The translations under genes and the position numbers were made by a program. From Myxococcus qinghaiensis (lineage in GTDB: Bacteria; Myxococcota; Myxococcia; Myxococcales; Myxococcaceae), in NCBI RefSeq assembly GCF_024198215.1, contig NZ_JAKCFA010000006.1:372001-436000 (forward strand): 64,000 nucleotides of DNA. Direction: 5' to 3'. Under the pieces are notes generated by a model. The model was not told the DNA's origin. It did not search any database and saw only the letters and a program-made list of their open reading frames with translations. Of this stretch, positions 54,817-62,944 are shown piece by piece. Numbering within the stretch: the stretch's first letter is position 1; every line of letters begins with the position of its first letter.

Positions 54817-54905
54817 GTCCAGCACTCCACACACCTCGGAGTGGAACACCGTGCGGACCCGAGGCCCTTGTGTGAGGCTCCCGGCCCCCTCGAAGGAGAC
54901 CCCGC

Positions 54906-55409
54906 ATGCCCGTCACCCTCCGCCCAGCCCAGCCCTCGGACGAGCCCGCCCTGGGCCGCATGGGCGCGGCGCTCGCCCGGCTCCACCATGAGTTCGACCC
55001 CCAGCGCTTCATGCTCCCGGACGACGTGGAGTCCGGCTACCGCTGGTGGCTGGGGCGCGAGGCGCGCAAGGCGGACGCCGTCGTCCTCGTCGCGGAGCTG
55101 GACGGTGAAGTCGTCGGCTACGCGTACGGCCGCGTGGAGGACGTGGACTGGAACGCCCTGTTGGACCGCTCCGGCGGCTTCCATGACCTCTGGGTGGACG
55201 AGAAGGCCCGCCGCGCGGGTGTGGGCCCCCTGCTCGCCGAGGAGCTGATGCGCCGGCTGACCGCCCTGGGCGTGCCGCGCGTCGTCCTCCACACCGCCGC
55301 GAAGAACGAGCCCGCTCAGCGGATGTTCGCGCGCCTCGGATGGCGCCCCACCATGGTGGAGATGACCCGCGAGGCGACCTCCACGCCCGACGCCCCCAAG
55401 AAACCCTGA
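54906..55409 (+). CDS. GNAT-family N-acetyltransferase
   Basis: 167 aa from ATG 54906, with AAGGAG upstream. The acetyl-CoA-binding motif A is in DLWVDEKARRAGVGPLLAEELM, and motif B in NEPAQRMFARLGWRPTMVEM. The N-terminal half starts VTLRPAQPSDEPALGRMGAALARLHHEFDP, common in aminoglycoside- and amine-type GNATs. Substrate unknown; cytoplasmic. Short stand-alone gene between the frameshifted lipoprotein gene and the response regulator. Confidence 0.92.
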   Translation: MPVTLRPAQPSDEPALGRMGAALARLHHEFDPQRFMLPDDVESGYRWWLGREARKADAVVLVAELDGEVVGYAYGRVEDVDWNALLDRSGGFHDLWVDEKARRAGVGPLLAEELMRRLTALGVPRVVLHTAAKNEPAQRMFARLGWRPTMVEMTREATSTPDAPKKP

Positions 55410-55418
55410 CGCCTCCGC

Positions 55419-56051
55419 TCAGATGTCGATGATGCCCCGCCGCACGGCCACCACCACCGCGTGCGTGCGGTCCTTCGCGGAGAGCTTCGTCAACACGTTC
55501 TTCATGTGCGTCTTGACGGTCTCCTCGGAGATGCCCATCTGCACCGCGACCTCCTTGTTCGCGTTGCCTGCGGCGACCCGGCTCAAGACATCCCGCTCGC
55601 GCGCCGTCAGCTCGTCGTCCGCCATGTGCTCGGCCATCTCCGACGCGATGTCCGCGGAGATGCGGCGGCGTCCGGCATGCACGCTGCGGATGGTCTCCAC
55701 CAAATCCTTGCGCAGCATGCTCTTGAGCAGGTAACCGGACGCGCCCGCCTTGATGGCCCGCAGCGCCTGCACGTCTCCCTTGTAGGTCGTCAGCACGATG
55801 ATGCGCGCCGCCGGGAACTCCGCGCGAATCGCGCTGATGGCGTCAATGCCATTCATCCGCGGCATCTGCACATCCATCAAGGTGATGTCGGGCTGGTGGG
55901 TCCGGAAGGCCTGGAGCGCCTGTTCGCCATTCTCCGCCTCGGCGACCAGCTTCATGTCCGGCTGACCCGCAATCATCCCGCTGAGCCCTTCACGCAGCAG
56001 CGGATGGTCATCGGCCACCAGGATTCGGATGTTCGACTCCATCGCATTCAT
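55419..56051 (-). CDS. NarL/FixJ-type response regulator
   Basis: 210 aa from ATG 56051. The receiver shows ILVADDHPL (acidic pair), Asp60 in ITLMDVQMPR, Thr in IIVLTTY, and Lys in YLLKSML. The C-terminal LuxR-type HTH is LTARERDVLSRVAAGNANKEVAVQMGISEETVKTHMKNVLTKL. It would be phosphorylated by a histidine kinase and act as a DNA-binding regulator. No kinase gene is adjacent, so its partner is encoded elsewhere. Confidence 0.95.
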   Translation of the reverse strand: MNAMESNIRILVADDHPLLREGLSGMIAGQPDMKLVAEAENGEQALQAFRTHQPDITLMDVQMPRMNGIDAISAIRAEFPAARIIVLTTYKGDVQALRAIKAGASGYLLKSMLRKDLVETIRSVHAGRRRISADIASEMAEHMADDELTARERDVLSRVAAGNANKEVAVQMGISEETVKTHMKNVLTKLSAKDRTHAVVVAVRRGIIDI

Positions 56052-56220
56052 GGCGTGAAGAATACCACTTCGCGCGGCCCTCACCTCGCGCCAACCCATA
56101 CCCAGGCTCCCAGCGGATTCGCCGCACGGTGACCGAAAGCTCCCCCGAACGAGGGATGAACTGACGGTGCTTCCGGGTGTTTCATCCTGAGCGCTCAATT
56201 CCCACCCCCGAGGAGCCCTC

Positions 56221-56880
56221 ATGCCCAACGCCAGCCCCACCCCCGGAAAGAACCTGCTCACTCCGGACAACCACGCGCTCATCCTCGTGGACCATCAGTC
56301 GCAGATGGCCTTCGCGACGAAGTCCATCGACCTCTCGCTGCTGCGCAACAACACGTCGCTCATCTCCAAGGCGGCGGCTGGCTTTCGCGTCCCCACCCTC
56401 CTGACCACCGTCGCGGAGAAGAGCTTCTCCGGCCCCCTGTTTCCCGAAATCAAGGAGGTCTTCCCCGAGGCCAAGGTCCTGGACCGCACCACGATGAACG
56501 CGTGGGAGGACTCGCAAGTGACGGACCAGGTCAACCGCTTCGACAAGGAGCGGCTGGTGTTCGCCGGCCTGTGGACGGGCGTGTGCATCGTCGGTCCGGT
56601 GCTGTCGGCCATCGACCAGGGCTTCAAGGTCTACGTCATCACCGACGCCAGCGGAGACATCTCCGAGGAGGCCCACGAGCGCGCGGTGCAGCGCATGATT
56701 CAGGCAGGCGCCATGCCCATGACGAGCCTCCAGTACCTGCTGGAGCTGCAGCGGGACTGGGCGCGCGGCGCCACCTACGCGATGACCACGGGCATCGCCG
56801 TCAGCAACGGCGGCGGCTACGGCCTGGGCGTCCAGTACGCCAAGTCCATGTTCAACGCCTCCGAGGGCGGCGGGCACTGA
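56221..56880 (+). CDS. Isochorismatase-like cysteine hydrolase
   Basis: 219 aa from ATG 56221, with GAGGAG upstream. The isochorismatase-like triad is suggested by Asp in LILVDHQSQM, Lys in VAEKSF and Cys in LWTGVCIVGPVLSAIDQGF. The C-terminus is Gly/Ser-rich (SNGGGYGLGVQYAKSMFN). Relatives hydrolyse nicotinamide, N-carbamoylsarcosine or related amides and ureides. It is first in a five-gene plus-strand run with the YtcJ-like amidohydrolase, MFS transporter and XapX genes, which suggests hydrolysis of an imported or exported amide-type compound. Confidence 0.88.
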   Translation: MPNASPTPGKNLLTPDNHALILVDHQSQMAFATKSIDLSLLRNNTSLISKAAAGFRVPTLLTTVAEKSFSGPLFPEIKEVFPEAKVLDRTTMNAWEDSQVTDQVNRFDKERLVFAGLWTGVCIVGPVLSAIDQGFKVYVITDASGDISEEAHERAVQRMIQAGAMPMTSLQYLLELQRDWARGATYAMTTGIAVSNGGGYGLGVQYAKSMFNASEGGGH

Positions 56881-56991
56881 CGCCGCAAGCGCCTCGTCGT
56901 ACCCCGGCGATGGACGCGCGCCCACGGTCACCCGGGCCGCGTCCGTCGTCGTGTCGTTGTCCGCGTCCCTCTTCCGCGCACGAGCATCTCC

Positions 56992-58848
56992 ATGGCCGAC
57001 CTGATTGTCCGCAACGCCCGCATCACCACCCTGGACAGGGACCATCCCCAGGCCCAGGCCCTGGCCGTCTCCGGGGGCACCGTGGAGGCCGTGGGAGACG
57101 AGGCCTCCATCCTGGCGCTCGCCACGCCCGGCACGCGGGTCATCGACGCGGGCGGGCGGCGGCTGATTCCCGGCCTCAATGACAGCCACATCCACCTGAT
57201 TCGCGGCGGGCTGAACTACAACCTGGAGCTGCGCTGGGACGGTGTGCGCTCGCTTTCGGACGCGATGGCGCTGTTGCGCCAGCAGGTGGCCCGCACGCCC
57301 GCGCCGCAGTGGGTGCGCGTGGTGGGTGGCTTCAGCGAGCACCAGTTCGTCGAGAAGCGCCTGCCCACGCTGGAGGAGCTCAACGAGGCCGCGCCGGAGA
57401 CGCCCGTCTTCATCCTCCACCTGTATGACAGGGCGCTGCTCAACCGCGCCGCCCTGCGCGCGGTGGGCTACGGCAAGGAGACGCCGGACCCGCCTGGCGG
57501 ACGAATCGAACGCGACGCGCGCGGCAACCCCACGGGCCTGCTGCTGGCCAGCCCCAACGCGCTCATCCTCTACGCGACGCTCGCCATGGGGCCCCGGCTG
57601 CCTCCGGAGTACCAGCTCAACTCCACGCGCCACTTCATGCGCGAGCTGAACCGGCTGGGCGTCACCTCCGTCATCGACGCGGGCGGCGGCTTCCAGAACT
57701 ACCCGGAGGACTACGACATCATCCAGAAGCTGCACGCCGACGGCGAGCTGACGGTGCGCATCGCCTACAACCTCTTCACCCAGAAGAAGGGCGCGGAGGT
57801 GGCGGACTTCGAGCGCTGGACGGGCATGCTCACCCCGCGCCAGGGCGACGACATGATGCGCCACAACGGCGCGGGCGAGATGCTCGTGTTCTCCGCCGCG
57901 GACTTCGAGGACTTCCGCATGCCCCGGCCGGAGCTGCCCGCGGGCATGGAGGGAGAGCTGGAGGCGGTGGTGCGCCTCCTGGCCCAGAAGCGCTGGCCGT
58001 TCCGCATCCACGCCACGTATGACGAGAGCATCAGCCGGGTGCTGGACGTCTACGAGAAGGTGAACCGGGACGTGCCGCTGGACGGCCTGCACTGGCTCAT
58101 CGACCACGCGGAGACCATCTCCGAGCGCAACATCGAGCGCGTGCGAGCGCTCAGCGGCGGCATCGCCGTGCAGCACCGCATGGCCTTCCAAGGCGAGTAC
58201 TTCGCGGAGCGATACGGCACTGACGCCGTCCGCCGCACGCCCCCGGTGCGAAAGATGCTGGAGCTGGGCGTGCCCGTGGGCGCCGGCACGGATGCCACGC
58301 GCGTGGCCAGCTACAACCCGTGGGTGGCGCTTTACTGGATGGTCACCGGACGCACGCTGGGCGGGCTGGCCATGTATGGCGAGGACAACCTCCTGGAGCG
58401 TGAAGAAGCGCTGCGCCTGTGGACACACGGCAGCGCGTGGTTCTCCCACGAGCAGGAGCGCAAGGGACTCCTGAAGCCCGGCTACCTCGCGGACTTCACC
58501 GTGCTGTCGTCGGACTTCTTCCAGGTGCCGGAGGCGTCCATCCTCGACATCACCAGCGTCCTCACCGTGGTGGGTGGCAAGGTGGTGCACGGCGCTGGAG
58601 ACTTCGGCCCGCTCGCGCCCCAGCTCCCCCGGCCGATGCCGGACTGGTCTCCGGTGAACCGGTTCGGCGGCTACCAGGGCGGCACCGTCGCCCAGGCCCG
58701 GGCCGCCTTCCAGGGGGCCTCGCATGCCCATGGAGACTCCTGCGCCATGCATGGCCATGGCAGGACTCACGCTTCACGCCACCAGGTCCCCACGAGCGAT
58801 GACACCGGCTTCTGGGGCGCGCTCGGGTGCCTCTGCCATGCCTTCTGA
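56992..58848 (+). CDS. YtcJ-like amidohydrolase with His/Cys-rich C-terminus
   Basis: 618 aa, no signal peptide. It shows the YtcJ/N-substituted-formamide-deformylase-type layout: an N-terminal beta part (DLIVRNARITTLD), metal site LIPGLNDSHIHLIRGG, YGKETPDPPGG, IDHAETISERNI, HRMAFQGEYF, VPVGAGTDATRVASYNPW and GYLADFTVLSSDFF. The last ~40 residues are His/Cys-rich (SHAHGDSCAMHGHG..., ending GCLCHAF), likely to bind metal. Substrate unknown. The next gene starts 11 bp before its stop, so the two are translationally coupled. Confidence 0.9.
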   Translation: MADLIVRNARITTLDRDHPQAQALAVSGGTVEAVGDEASILALATPGTRVIDAGGRRLIPGLNDSHIHLIRGGLNYNLELRWDGVRSLSDAMALLRQQVARTPAPQWVRVVGGFSEHQFVEKRLPTLEELNEAAPETPVFILHLYDRALLNRAALRAVGYGKETPDPPGGRIERDARGNPTGLLLASPNALILYATLAMGPRLPPEYQLNSTRHFMRELNRLGVTSVIDAGGGFQNYPEDYDIIQKLHADGELTVRIAYNLFTQKKGAEVADFERWTGMLTPRQGDDMMRHNGAGEMLVFSAADFEDFRMPRPELPAGMEGELEAVVRLLAQKRWPFRIHATYDESISRVLDVYEKVNRDVPLDGLHWLIDHAETISERNIERVRALSGGIAVQHRMAFQGEYFAERYGTDAVRRTPPVRKMLELGVPVGAGTDATRVASYNPWVALYWMVTGRTLGGLAMYGEDNLLEREEALRLWTHGSAWFSHEQERKGLLKPGYLADFTVLSSDFFQVPEASILDITSVLTVVGGKVVHGAGDFGPLAPQLPRPMPDWSPVNRFGGYQGGTVAQARAAFQGASHAHGDSCAMHGHGRTHASRHQVPTSDDTGFWGALGCLCHAF

Positions 58849-60496
58849 GTCGAATGTCGTCGCGGCCTCGGCGGCCATCCCCGCGCCGGAGGTCGGTCCC
58901 CTGGCCCCGCTGCGCCACGCCACCTTCCGGATGATGTGGCTGGCGGTGCTGGCCAGTCAGGTGGGCACCTGGGTCCATGACGTCGCGGCCGCCTGGTTCA
59001 TGTCCGAGCGGACCGGCTCGCCGCTGATGGTCGCCGCGGTGCAGTCCGCGACGACGCTGCCCGTCGTGGTGTTCGCGCTCTTCGCGGGCACGCTGGCGGA
59101 CATCGTCGAGCGGCGGCGCTACCTCATCATCGTGCAGCTCTGGATGCTCGTCATGGCGACGGTGCTGGCCTGGTGCTCGCTCGTCGACCGGATGGATGAG
59201 TGGGTCCTGCTGGGGCTGACCTTCGCGCTCGGGACGGGCGCGGCCATGGCCATGCCGGCGCAGGCGGCGACCACCACGGAGCTGGTGCCGCGTCCGCTGC
59301 TGGCGCCCGCCGTGGCGCTGAGCTCCATCGGGATGAACATCGCGCGCTCGGTGGGGCCGGCCCTGGGCGGGTTGATTGTCGCGCGCTTCGGCGTCGGCTG
59401 GGCCTTGTCGCTGGACGCCGTCTCGTACCTGGGCGTGGTGCTGGCGCTGTGGTTCTGGCGGAGGGAGAAGACAGTCTCGACGCTGCCCTCGGAGCCCTTC
59501 GGTATCGCCCTGCGCGCGGGGCTTCGCTACGCGGCGCGCTCCGGGGACTTGCGCTCGGTGTTGCTCAAGTCGGCCTGCTTCTATGTCTTCGCGAGCGCCC
59601 TGCCCGCGCAGCTCGCCATCGTCGTGCGCAAGGAGCTGGGCGCGGGGGCGGGCACATATGGCCTGCTGCTGACGTGTATCGGCGCGGGCGCTGTCTCCGG
59701 CGCCATCCTGCTTCCCAAGCTGCGGTCGCGACTGGGCGTGGACAGGCTGGTGTTCGGCGCCACGCTGCTCTACGCGCTCACCATGCTCGTGGTGGCCCAC
59801 GTGCGCCTCATGCCCGTGCTGGGTGTGGCCATGGTGTTCAACGGCCTGGCGTGGATCAGCGTGCTGTCCTCGCTCCAGACGGCCGCGCATGTGTCGGTGC
59901 CCACATGGGTCCGCGCCCGCGCGCTGTCGCTGTACATCGTCGTCTTCTCGGCGGGCATGGCCAGCGGCGGCCTCTTGTGGGGCTCCGTGGCCCAGCGCTT
60001 CGGAGTTCCCCTCTCATTGACGGTGGCGGCGGTGGCCGCGGTGCTCGCGGGGGCCTTCTCGCTGCGCTTCAAGCTGAGCGCGGCCATGACGCGCAACACG
60101 GCGCCCTCCGCGCACTGGCCGGCGCCGGAGCTGACCGAGGCCATCGAGCAGGACCGGGGCCCGGTGCTCATCACCGTGGAGTACCGCATCGCCCCCAAGG
60201 ACCGCGCGGCGTTCCTGCCCCTCATCCGCCAGCTCGGCGACACCCGGCGACGGGACGGGGCGGTGCAGTGGGACGTCATGGAGGACACGGCGGAGCCCGG
60301 GCGCTTCCTGGAGTACTTCGTCGTGGGCTCGTGGATGGAGCACCTGCGTCAGCACGAGCGCGTCACACATGAGGAGAAGGCGCTGCAGGACACGCTGCGC
60401 GCGCTCCACCAGGACAGCCATCCGCCGTCCGTTCGTCACTTCGTCGGCGCCGCGCCGATGAGTCCCCGTCTCACCCCCTTGGAGAACGACTCATGA
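58838..60496 (+). CDS. MFS transporter fused to an ABM-like C-terminal domain
   Basis: 552 aa from ATG 58838, overlapping the amidohydrolase end by 11 bp; the frame from 58724 would add unlike sequence. Residues about 20-430 form a 12-TM major facilitator of the EntS/DUF894 type (LADIVERRRYLI, motif A-like). The last ~110 residues (VLITVEYRIAPKDRAAFLPLIRQLGDTRRR...LEYFVVGSWMEHLRQHERVT) form a soluble ABM/dimeric alpha-beta barrel domain as in small monooxygenases. This may bind or modify a transported compound at the inner face. It is followed by an ATGA overlap to the first XapX gene. Confidence 0.9.
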   Translation: MPSESNVVAASAAIPAPEVGPLAPLRHATFRMMWLAVLASQVGTWVHDVAAAWFMSERTGSPLMVAAVQSATTLPVVVFALFAGTLADIVERRRYLIIVQLWMLVMATVLAWCSLVDRMDEWVLLGLTFALGTGAAMAMPAQAATTTELVPRPLLAPAVALSSIGMNIARSVGPALGGLIVARFGVGWALSLDAVSYLGVVLALWFWRREKTVSTLPSEPFGIALRAGLRYAARSGDLRSVLLKSACFYVFASALPAQLAIVVRKELGAGAGTYGLLLTCIGAGAVSGAILLPKLRSRLGVDRLVFGATLLYALTMLVVAHVRLMPVLGVAMVFNGLAWISVLSSLQTAAHVSVPTWVRARALSLYIVVFSAGMASGGLLWGSVAQRFGVPLSLTVAAVAAVLAGAFSLRFKLSAAMTRNTAPSAHWPAPELTEAIEQDRGPVLITVEYRIAPKDRAAFLPLIRQLGDTRRRDGAVQWDVMEDTAEPGRFLEYFVVGSWMEHLRQHERVTHEEKALQDTLRALHQDSHPPSVRHFVGAAPMSPRLTPLENDS

Positions 60497-60720
60497 ACTG
60501 GAAACTGTGTGTGGGCCTGCTCCTGGGCCTGGGTATTGGATTCGGCTGCCGCTGGTTGGGGGTGCCCGCGCCCGCGCCGCCGGTGCTGGTGGGCGCGCTG
60601 CTCGTCGTCGCGATGACGAGCGGCTACACGCTGACCGACAAGCTCCTGGCGTCCCGTCCCGCGCGCAACCACGTCAACTGCGGGGGCCCCACCGGCGAGA
60701 CGCAGGGGACGCGCTCATGA
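60493..60720 (+). CDS. XapX-domain small membrane protein, copy 1
   Basis: 75 aa. The XapX family is recognised by two short TM helices around a PAPAPPVLVGALLVVAM loop: LCVGLLLGLGIGFGCRWLGV then GALLVVAMTSGYTLTDKLLA. About 25 polar residues follow (NHVNCGGPTGETQGTRS). Start overlaps the MFS stop (ATGA) and its stop overlaps the next XapX start (ATGA). Family function unknown. Confidence 0.88.
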   Translation: MNWKLCVGLLLGLGIGFGCRWLGVPAPAPPVLVGALLVVAMTSGYTLTDKLLASRPARNHVNCGGPTGETQGTRS

Positions 60721-60875
60721 TGCTGGCCCTGCTGGGATTCGCCCTCGCGCTCCTCATTGGCGCGGGGTGCAGGCTGCTCGACATTCCCCTGCCCGCGCCG
60801 CCGAAGCTCCAGGGCGCGCTGCTGGTGGTGGCCATGACGGTGGGCTTCCTCATGGGGGAGCGGCTCCTGGGCTGA
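60717..60875 (+). CDS. XapX-domain small membrane protein, copy 2
   Basis: 52 aa, ATG 60717. It has the same plan as copy 1 without the polar tail: ALLGFALALLIGAGCRLLDI, then PLPAPPKLQGALLVVAMTVGFLMGERLLG. The PxPAPPxLxGALLVVAMT core is nearly identical to copy 1, indicating a tandem duplication. The four-base overlap with copy 1 implies coupled translation. The two could form a hetero-oligomer. Confidence 0.85.
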   Translation: MMLALLGFALALLIGAGCRLLDIPLPAPPKLQGALLVVAMTVGFLMGERLLG

Positions 60876-60933
60876 GCCCCGGCGTGCGCGGAAGGGGCCA
60901 TGATTGGACATCCTCCCGCGCCTTGGGTGGGCG

Positions 60934-61689
60934 TCAGAGCTTGGGGATGAGGACCACGTCCTCGTCCTGCTCCAGGCGATACACCCCGTCCGGGCCCCGG
61001 CAGCGCTCGGTATGCAGGCGCAGCTTCCGGTCGAGTTCGCGGGCCTGCTCCGGGCTCATGGCCGCGAGCTGCTCCGCGGTGAAGCAGCCTTCGAGGACGA
61101 AGAAGCGGCAGAGCGTGTACATCTCCTCGAAGGTCTGCGCGACGAAGCCGCTCATCGTCGGAAGCACCTCGTGGGGCAGGTGCTTGCCGCGCACGGTGTC
61201 CAGCATCAGCTCGCCGAAGTTCAGCGTCTCCGCGAAGTCACGGCACAGCTCATAGGTGGGCCCCCGGGCGGCGGCCATGATGAGCAGACAGTAGCCGCCG
61301 GGGCGGACGAACGAGAGCAGTCTGTCCATGAAGGCGCCCCAGTCGGAGAGGGGCACGTGGTACAGGACGTGTGAGCACAGGACGAGCTCGTACTGCTCGG
61401 AGGAGTCGAAGCGCTCCAGGGGCTCGACGAGGACCCTGGCCTTGTCGAGCTTGAGTCCTGATATCTGTTCGCGGTTGGGCTCGAGCAGCGTGAGTGAGCC
61501 GAAGTGCGGCGCGAGTCGCTCGGCCACCTTGCCAGACCCGGCGCCCACGTCCAGCAGCGCGCGCTGGAGCGGAAGCCCTGGGAGCATCCGCTCCTCGACG
61601 ACCCGCGCGATGTTCTCGGGGTGGCGCGCCGTGGCGGCCAGCAGCCGAAAAGCCGTGGCGTACTCCTGCGGCGACATCGTGATTCCCAT
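60934..61689 (-). CDS. Class I SAM-dependent methyltransferase
   Basis: 251 aa from ATG 61689. The SAM motif I is ALLDVGAGSGKVAERLAPHFG; motif II region LTLLEPNREQISGLKL, motif IV VLCSHVLYHVPLSDWGAFMDRLLS and post-motif RPGGYCLLIMAAARGPTYE follow. The C-terminal half is helical with Cys residues (TLCRFFVLEGCF). Reminiscent of small-molecule N- or O-methyltransferases, but substrate cannot be assigned. Convergent with the XapX operon; stand-alone. Confidence 0.88.
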   Translation of the reverse strand: MGITMSPQEYATAFRLLAATARHPENIARVVEERMLPGLPLQRALLDVGAGSGKVAERLAPHFGSLTLLEPNREQISGLKLDKARVLVEPLERFDSSEQYELVLCSHVLYHVPLSDWGAFMDRLLSFVRPGGYCLLIMAAARGPTYELCRDFAETLNFGELMLDTVRGKHLPHEVLPTMSGFVAQTFEEMYTLCRFFVLEGCFTAEQLAAMSPEQARELDRKLRLHTERCRGPDGVYRLEQDEDVVLIPKL

Positions 61690-62090
61690 GTCAGACCCCC
61701 TGCTCCTGTTGAGATGCCAGCCCCAGTGCTCCGCGCTGGGATGAACACCAGCGTATCGCCGCTTCGAGCAAGGAGCACCTGGCTGGGTACGGGGAAGGTG
61801 AGCACCAGAACGAGTACGTCCGCGTGACGGGCGATGCGACGTACCACGCGGACGTGGCGGGCCATCTCGCCGCCCGCCTCCTCGAATGACTCAGGCCCCG
61901 AGAAACCCGTGGGCCGCGGTCGTCATGACGAACCGCGGAACCAGACGGTCGGCACCTTCACCCAATCCCATGGCGTGCATGGCCATGAGATTGTCTACCC
62001 CGCCGACTGCTTCACCGTGATGAAGAACACGCTCGCCCCGTAGCGTGGCGGGGGTGGGCCGCCAGGGATTCCGACGGCGCGCCCCGGGCC
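61690..62090. other. 401-bp gene-poor stretch with coding debris
   Basis: No intact gene is supported. It contains the methyltransferase promoter region, the fragment at 61713-61889, and a second short plus-strand frame ending at 62043 whose tail (NQTVGTFTQSHG, GHEIVYPADCFTVMKNTLAP) is coding-like but lacks a plausible start. The simplest reading is remnants of one or two decayed genes. Confidence 0.4.
61713..61889 (+). pseudogene. Possible C-terminal gene remnant
   Basis: A plus-strand frame of 58 codons, open from a TGA at 61710 to a TGA at 61887, reads ...EHLAGYGEGEHQNEYVRV, TGDATYHADVAGHLAARLLE. The composition and GC-rich third positions look like the end of a real protein, but there is no start codon with a ribosome-binding site and the 5' part is missing. 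Family not recognised. Confidence 0.35.
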
Positions 62091-62681
62091 TCACATGCCC
62101 AGCCGGCGCACCAGCTCCGCCGACACCGGATAGACAGCCTCCTTCGGCAGCAGGCGGGTGGCCTGGTCCGCGCGACCTTCGTCCAGGTGCTTGCGCAGCT
62201 TCTGCACCAGGGGCGTTAGGTCGGTGATGGAGACCACCCAGTCATCCACGAAGCGCTGGATGATGCCGCGCCCCAGGCCCACCTGGATGCTGTCGTGGGA
62301 CAGGCCCGCACCCCGCACCGTGCGCTCCGGGTCCCACTGGACGTGCACGGACGCGCGCTCGAAGGCCTGGCGCCAGGCCTCCGGAGAGCCATGGGCCCTG
62401 GGCTCGTAGCTCGTGAGCACGCCCTCCCCCAGCGCCGCCTCCCAGCCGCTGCGCCGAAGGCGCACCGCCAGCGTCCGCTCCTGCCCGCTCTTGCGGCCCC
62501 AGTTGGAGCGATGCATGAGCCACAGGAAGCTGGGTTTGATCCACGTCATCCGCCCTATGGAGAACGGCGGGCCGAACTTCTGCTGCCTCACCGCCACGTC
62601 CGCGATGGCGTCCGGGTAGGCCTGGTAGACCACCAGGGACGCCCGGTCGAAGTCGGCGCGAATCTCCCGAGCCGGACTCAC
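62091..62681 (-). CDS. DUF4291 family protein
   Basis: 196 aa from GTG 62681. The family is recognised by VVYQAYPDAIADVAVRQQKFGPPFSIGRMTWIKPSFLWLMHRSNWG, followed by QERTLAVRLRRSGWEAAL and VHVQWDPERTVRGAGLSHDSIQVGLG, and a C-terminal segment WVVSITDLTPLVQKLRKHLDEG. DUF4291 proteins are about 190-200 aa, soluble and widespread, with no established function. Length here is standard. Divergent from the M4 protease gene. Confidence 0.92.
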   Translation of the reverse strand: MSPAREIRADFDRASLVVYQAYPDAIADVAVRQQKFGPPFSIGRMTWIKPSFLWLMHRSNWGRKSGQERTLAVRLRRSGWEAALGEGVLTSYEPRAHGSPEAWRQAFERASVHVQWDPERTVRGAGLSHDSIQVGLGRGIIQRFVDDWVVSITDLTPLVQKLRKHLDEGRADQATRLLPKEAVYPVSAELVRRLGM

Positions 62682-62819
62682 CGCCAGGTACCCCCAGGGG
62701 CACGAAGGCTGTTGCCATCCGTCCTCATGTCTCGCACATTAACACAGGGTCCTCGCCACCCCGCGCCGCCAAGTAGTCCCGGGCTGATGACCCACAGAAA
62801 ATCTCAACACCTGGCACAC

Positions 62820-62838
62820 TGTGACAGAAAATGTCACA
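62820..62838. promoter_or_regulatory. Palindromic operator upstream of the M4 protease gene
   Basis: A perfect inverted repeat TGTGACA (62820-62826) / TGTCACA (62832-62838) flanks GAAAA. A second AT-rich inverted repeat lies just downstream: TGCATT (62846-62851) / AATGCA (62858-62863). Both sit in the 263-bp gap between the DUF4291 gene and the protease, where no gene is seen. A regulator-binding site for the protease gene is likely. Confidence 0.5.
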
Positions 62839-62944
62839 CTCCTCATGCATTGCGGGAAATGCAATGAAGTTGCTCCTGTCGACTTGTTCTTGAACTGCCT
62901 TTGGCTTCACCATGGCGACCTCATCATTCGTCCGGGGGAAGCGC

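Noticed and set aside
62812..62826. TGGCAC upstream of the M4 protease as a sigma-54 promoter
   Set aside because: The position 12 bp after the GG is CA, not GC, so the -12 element is absent.
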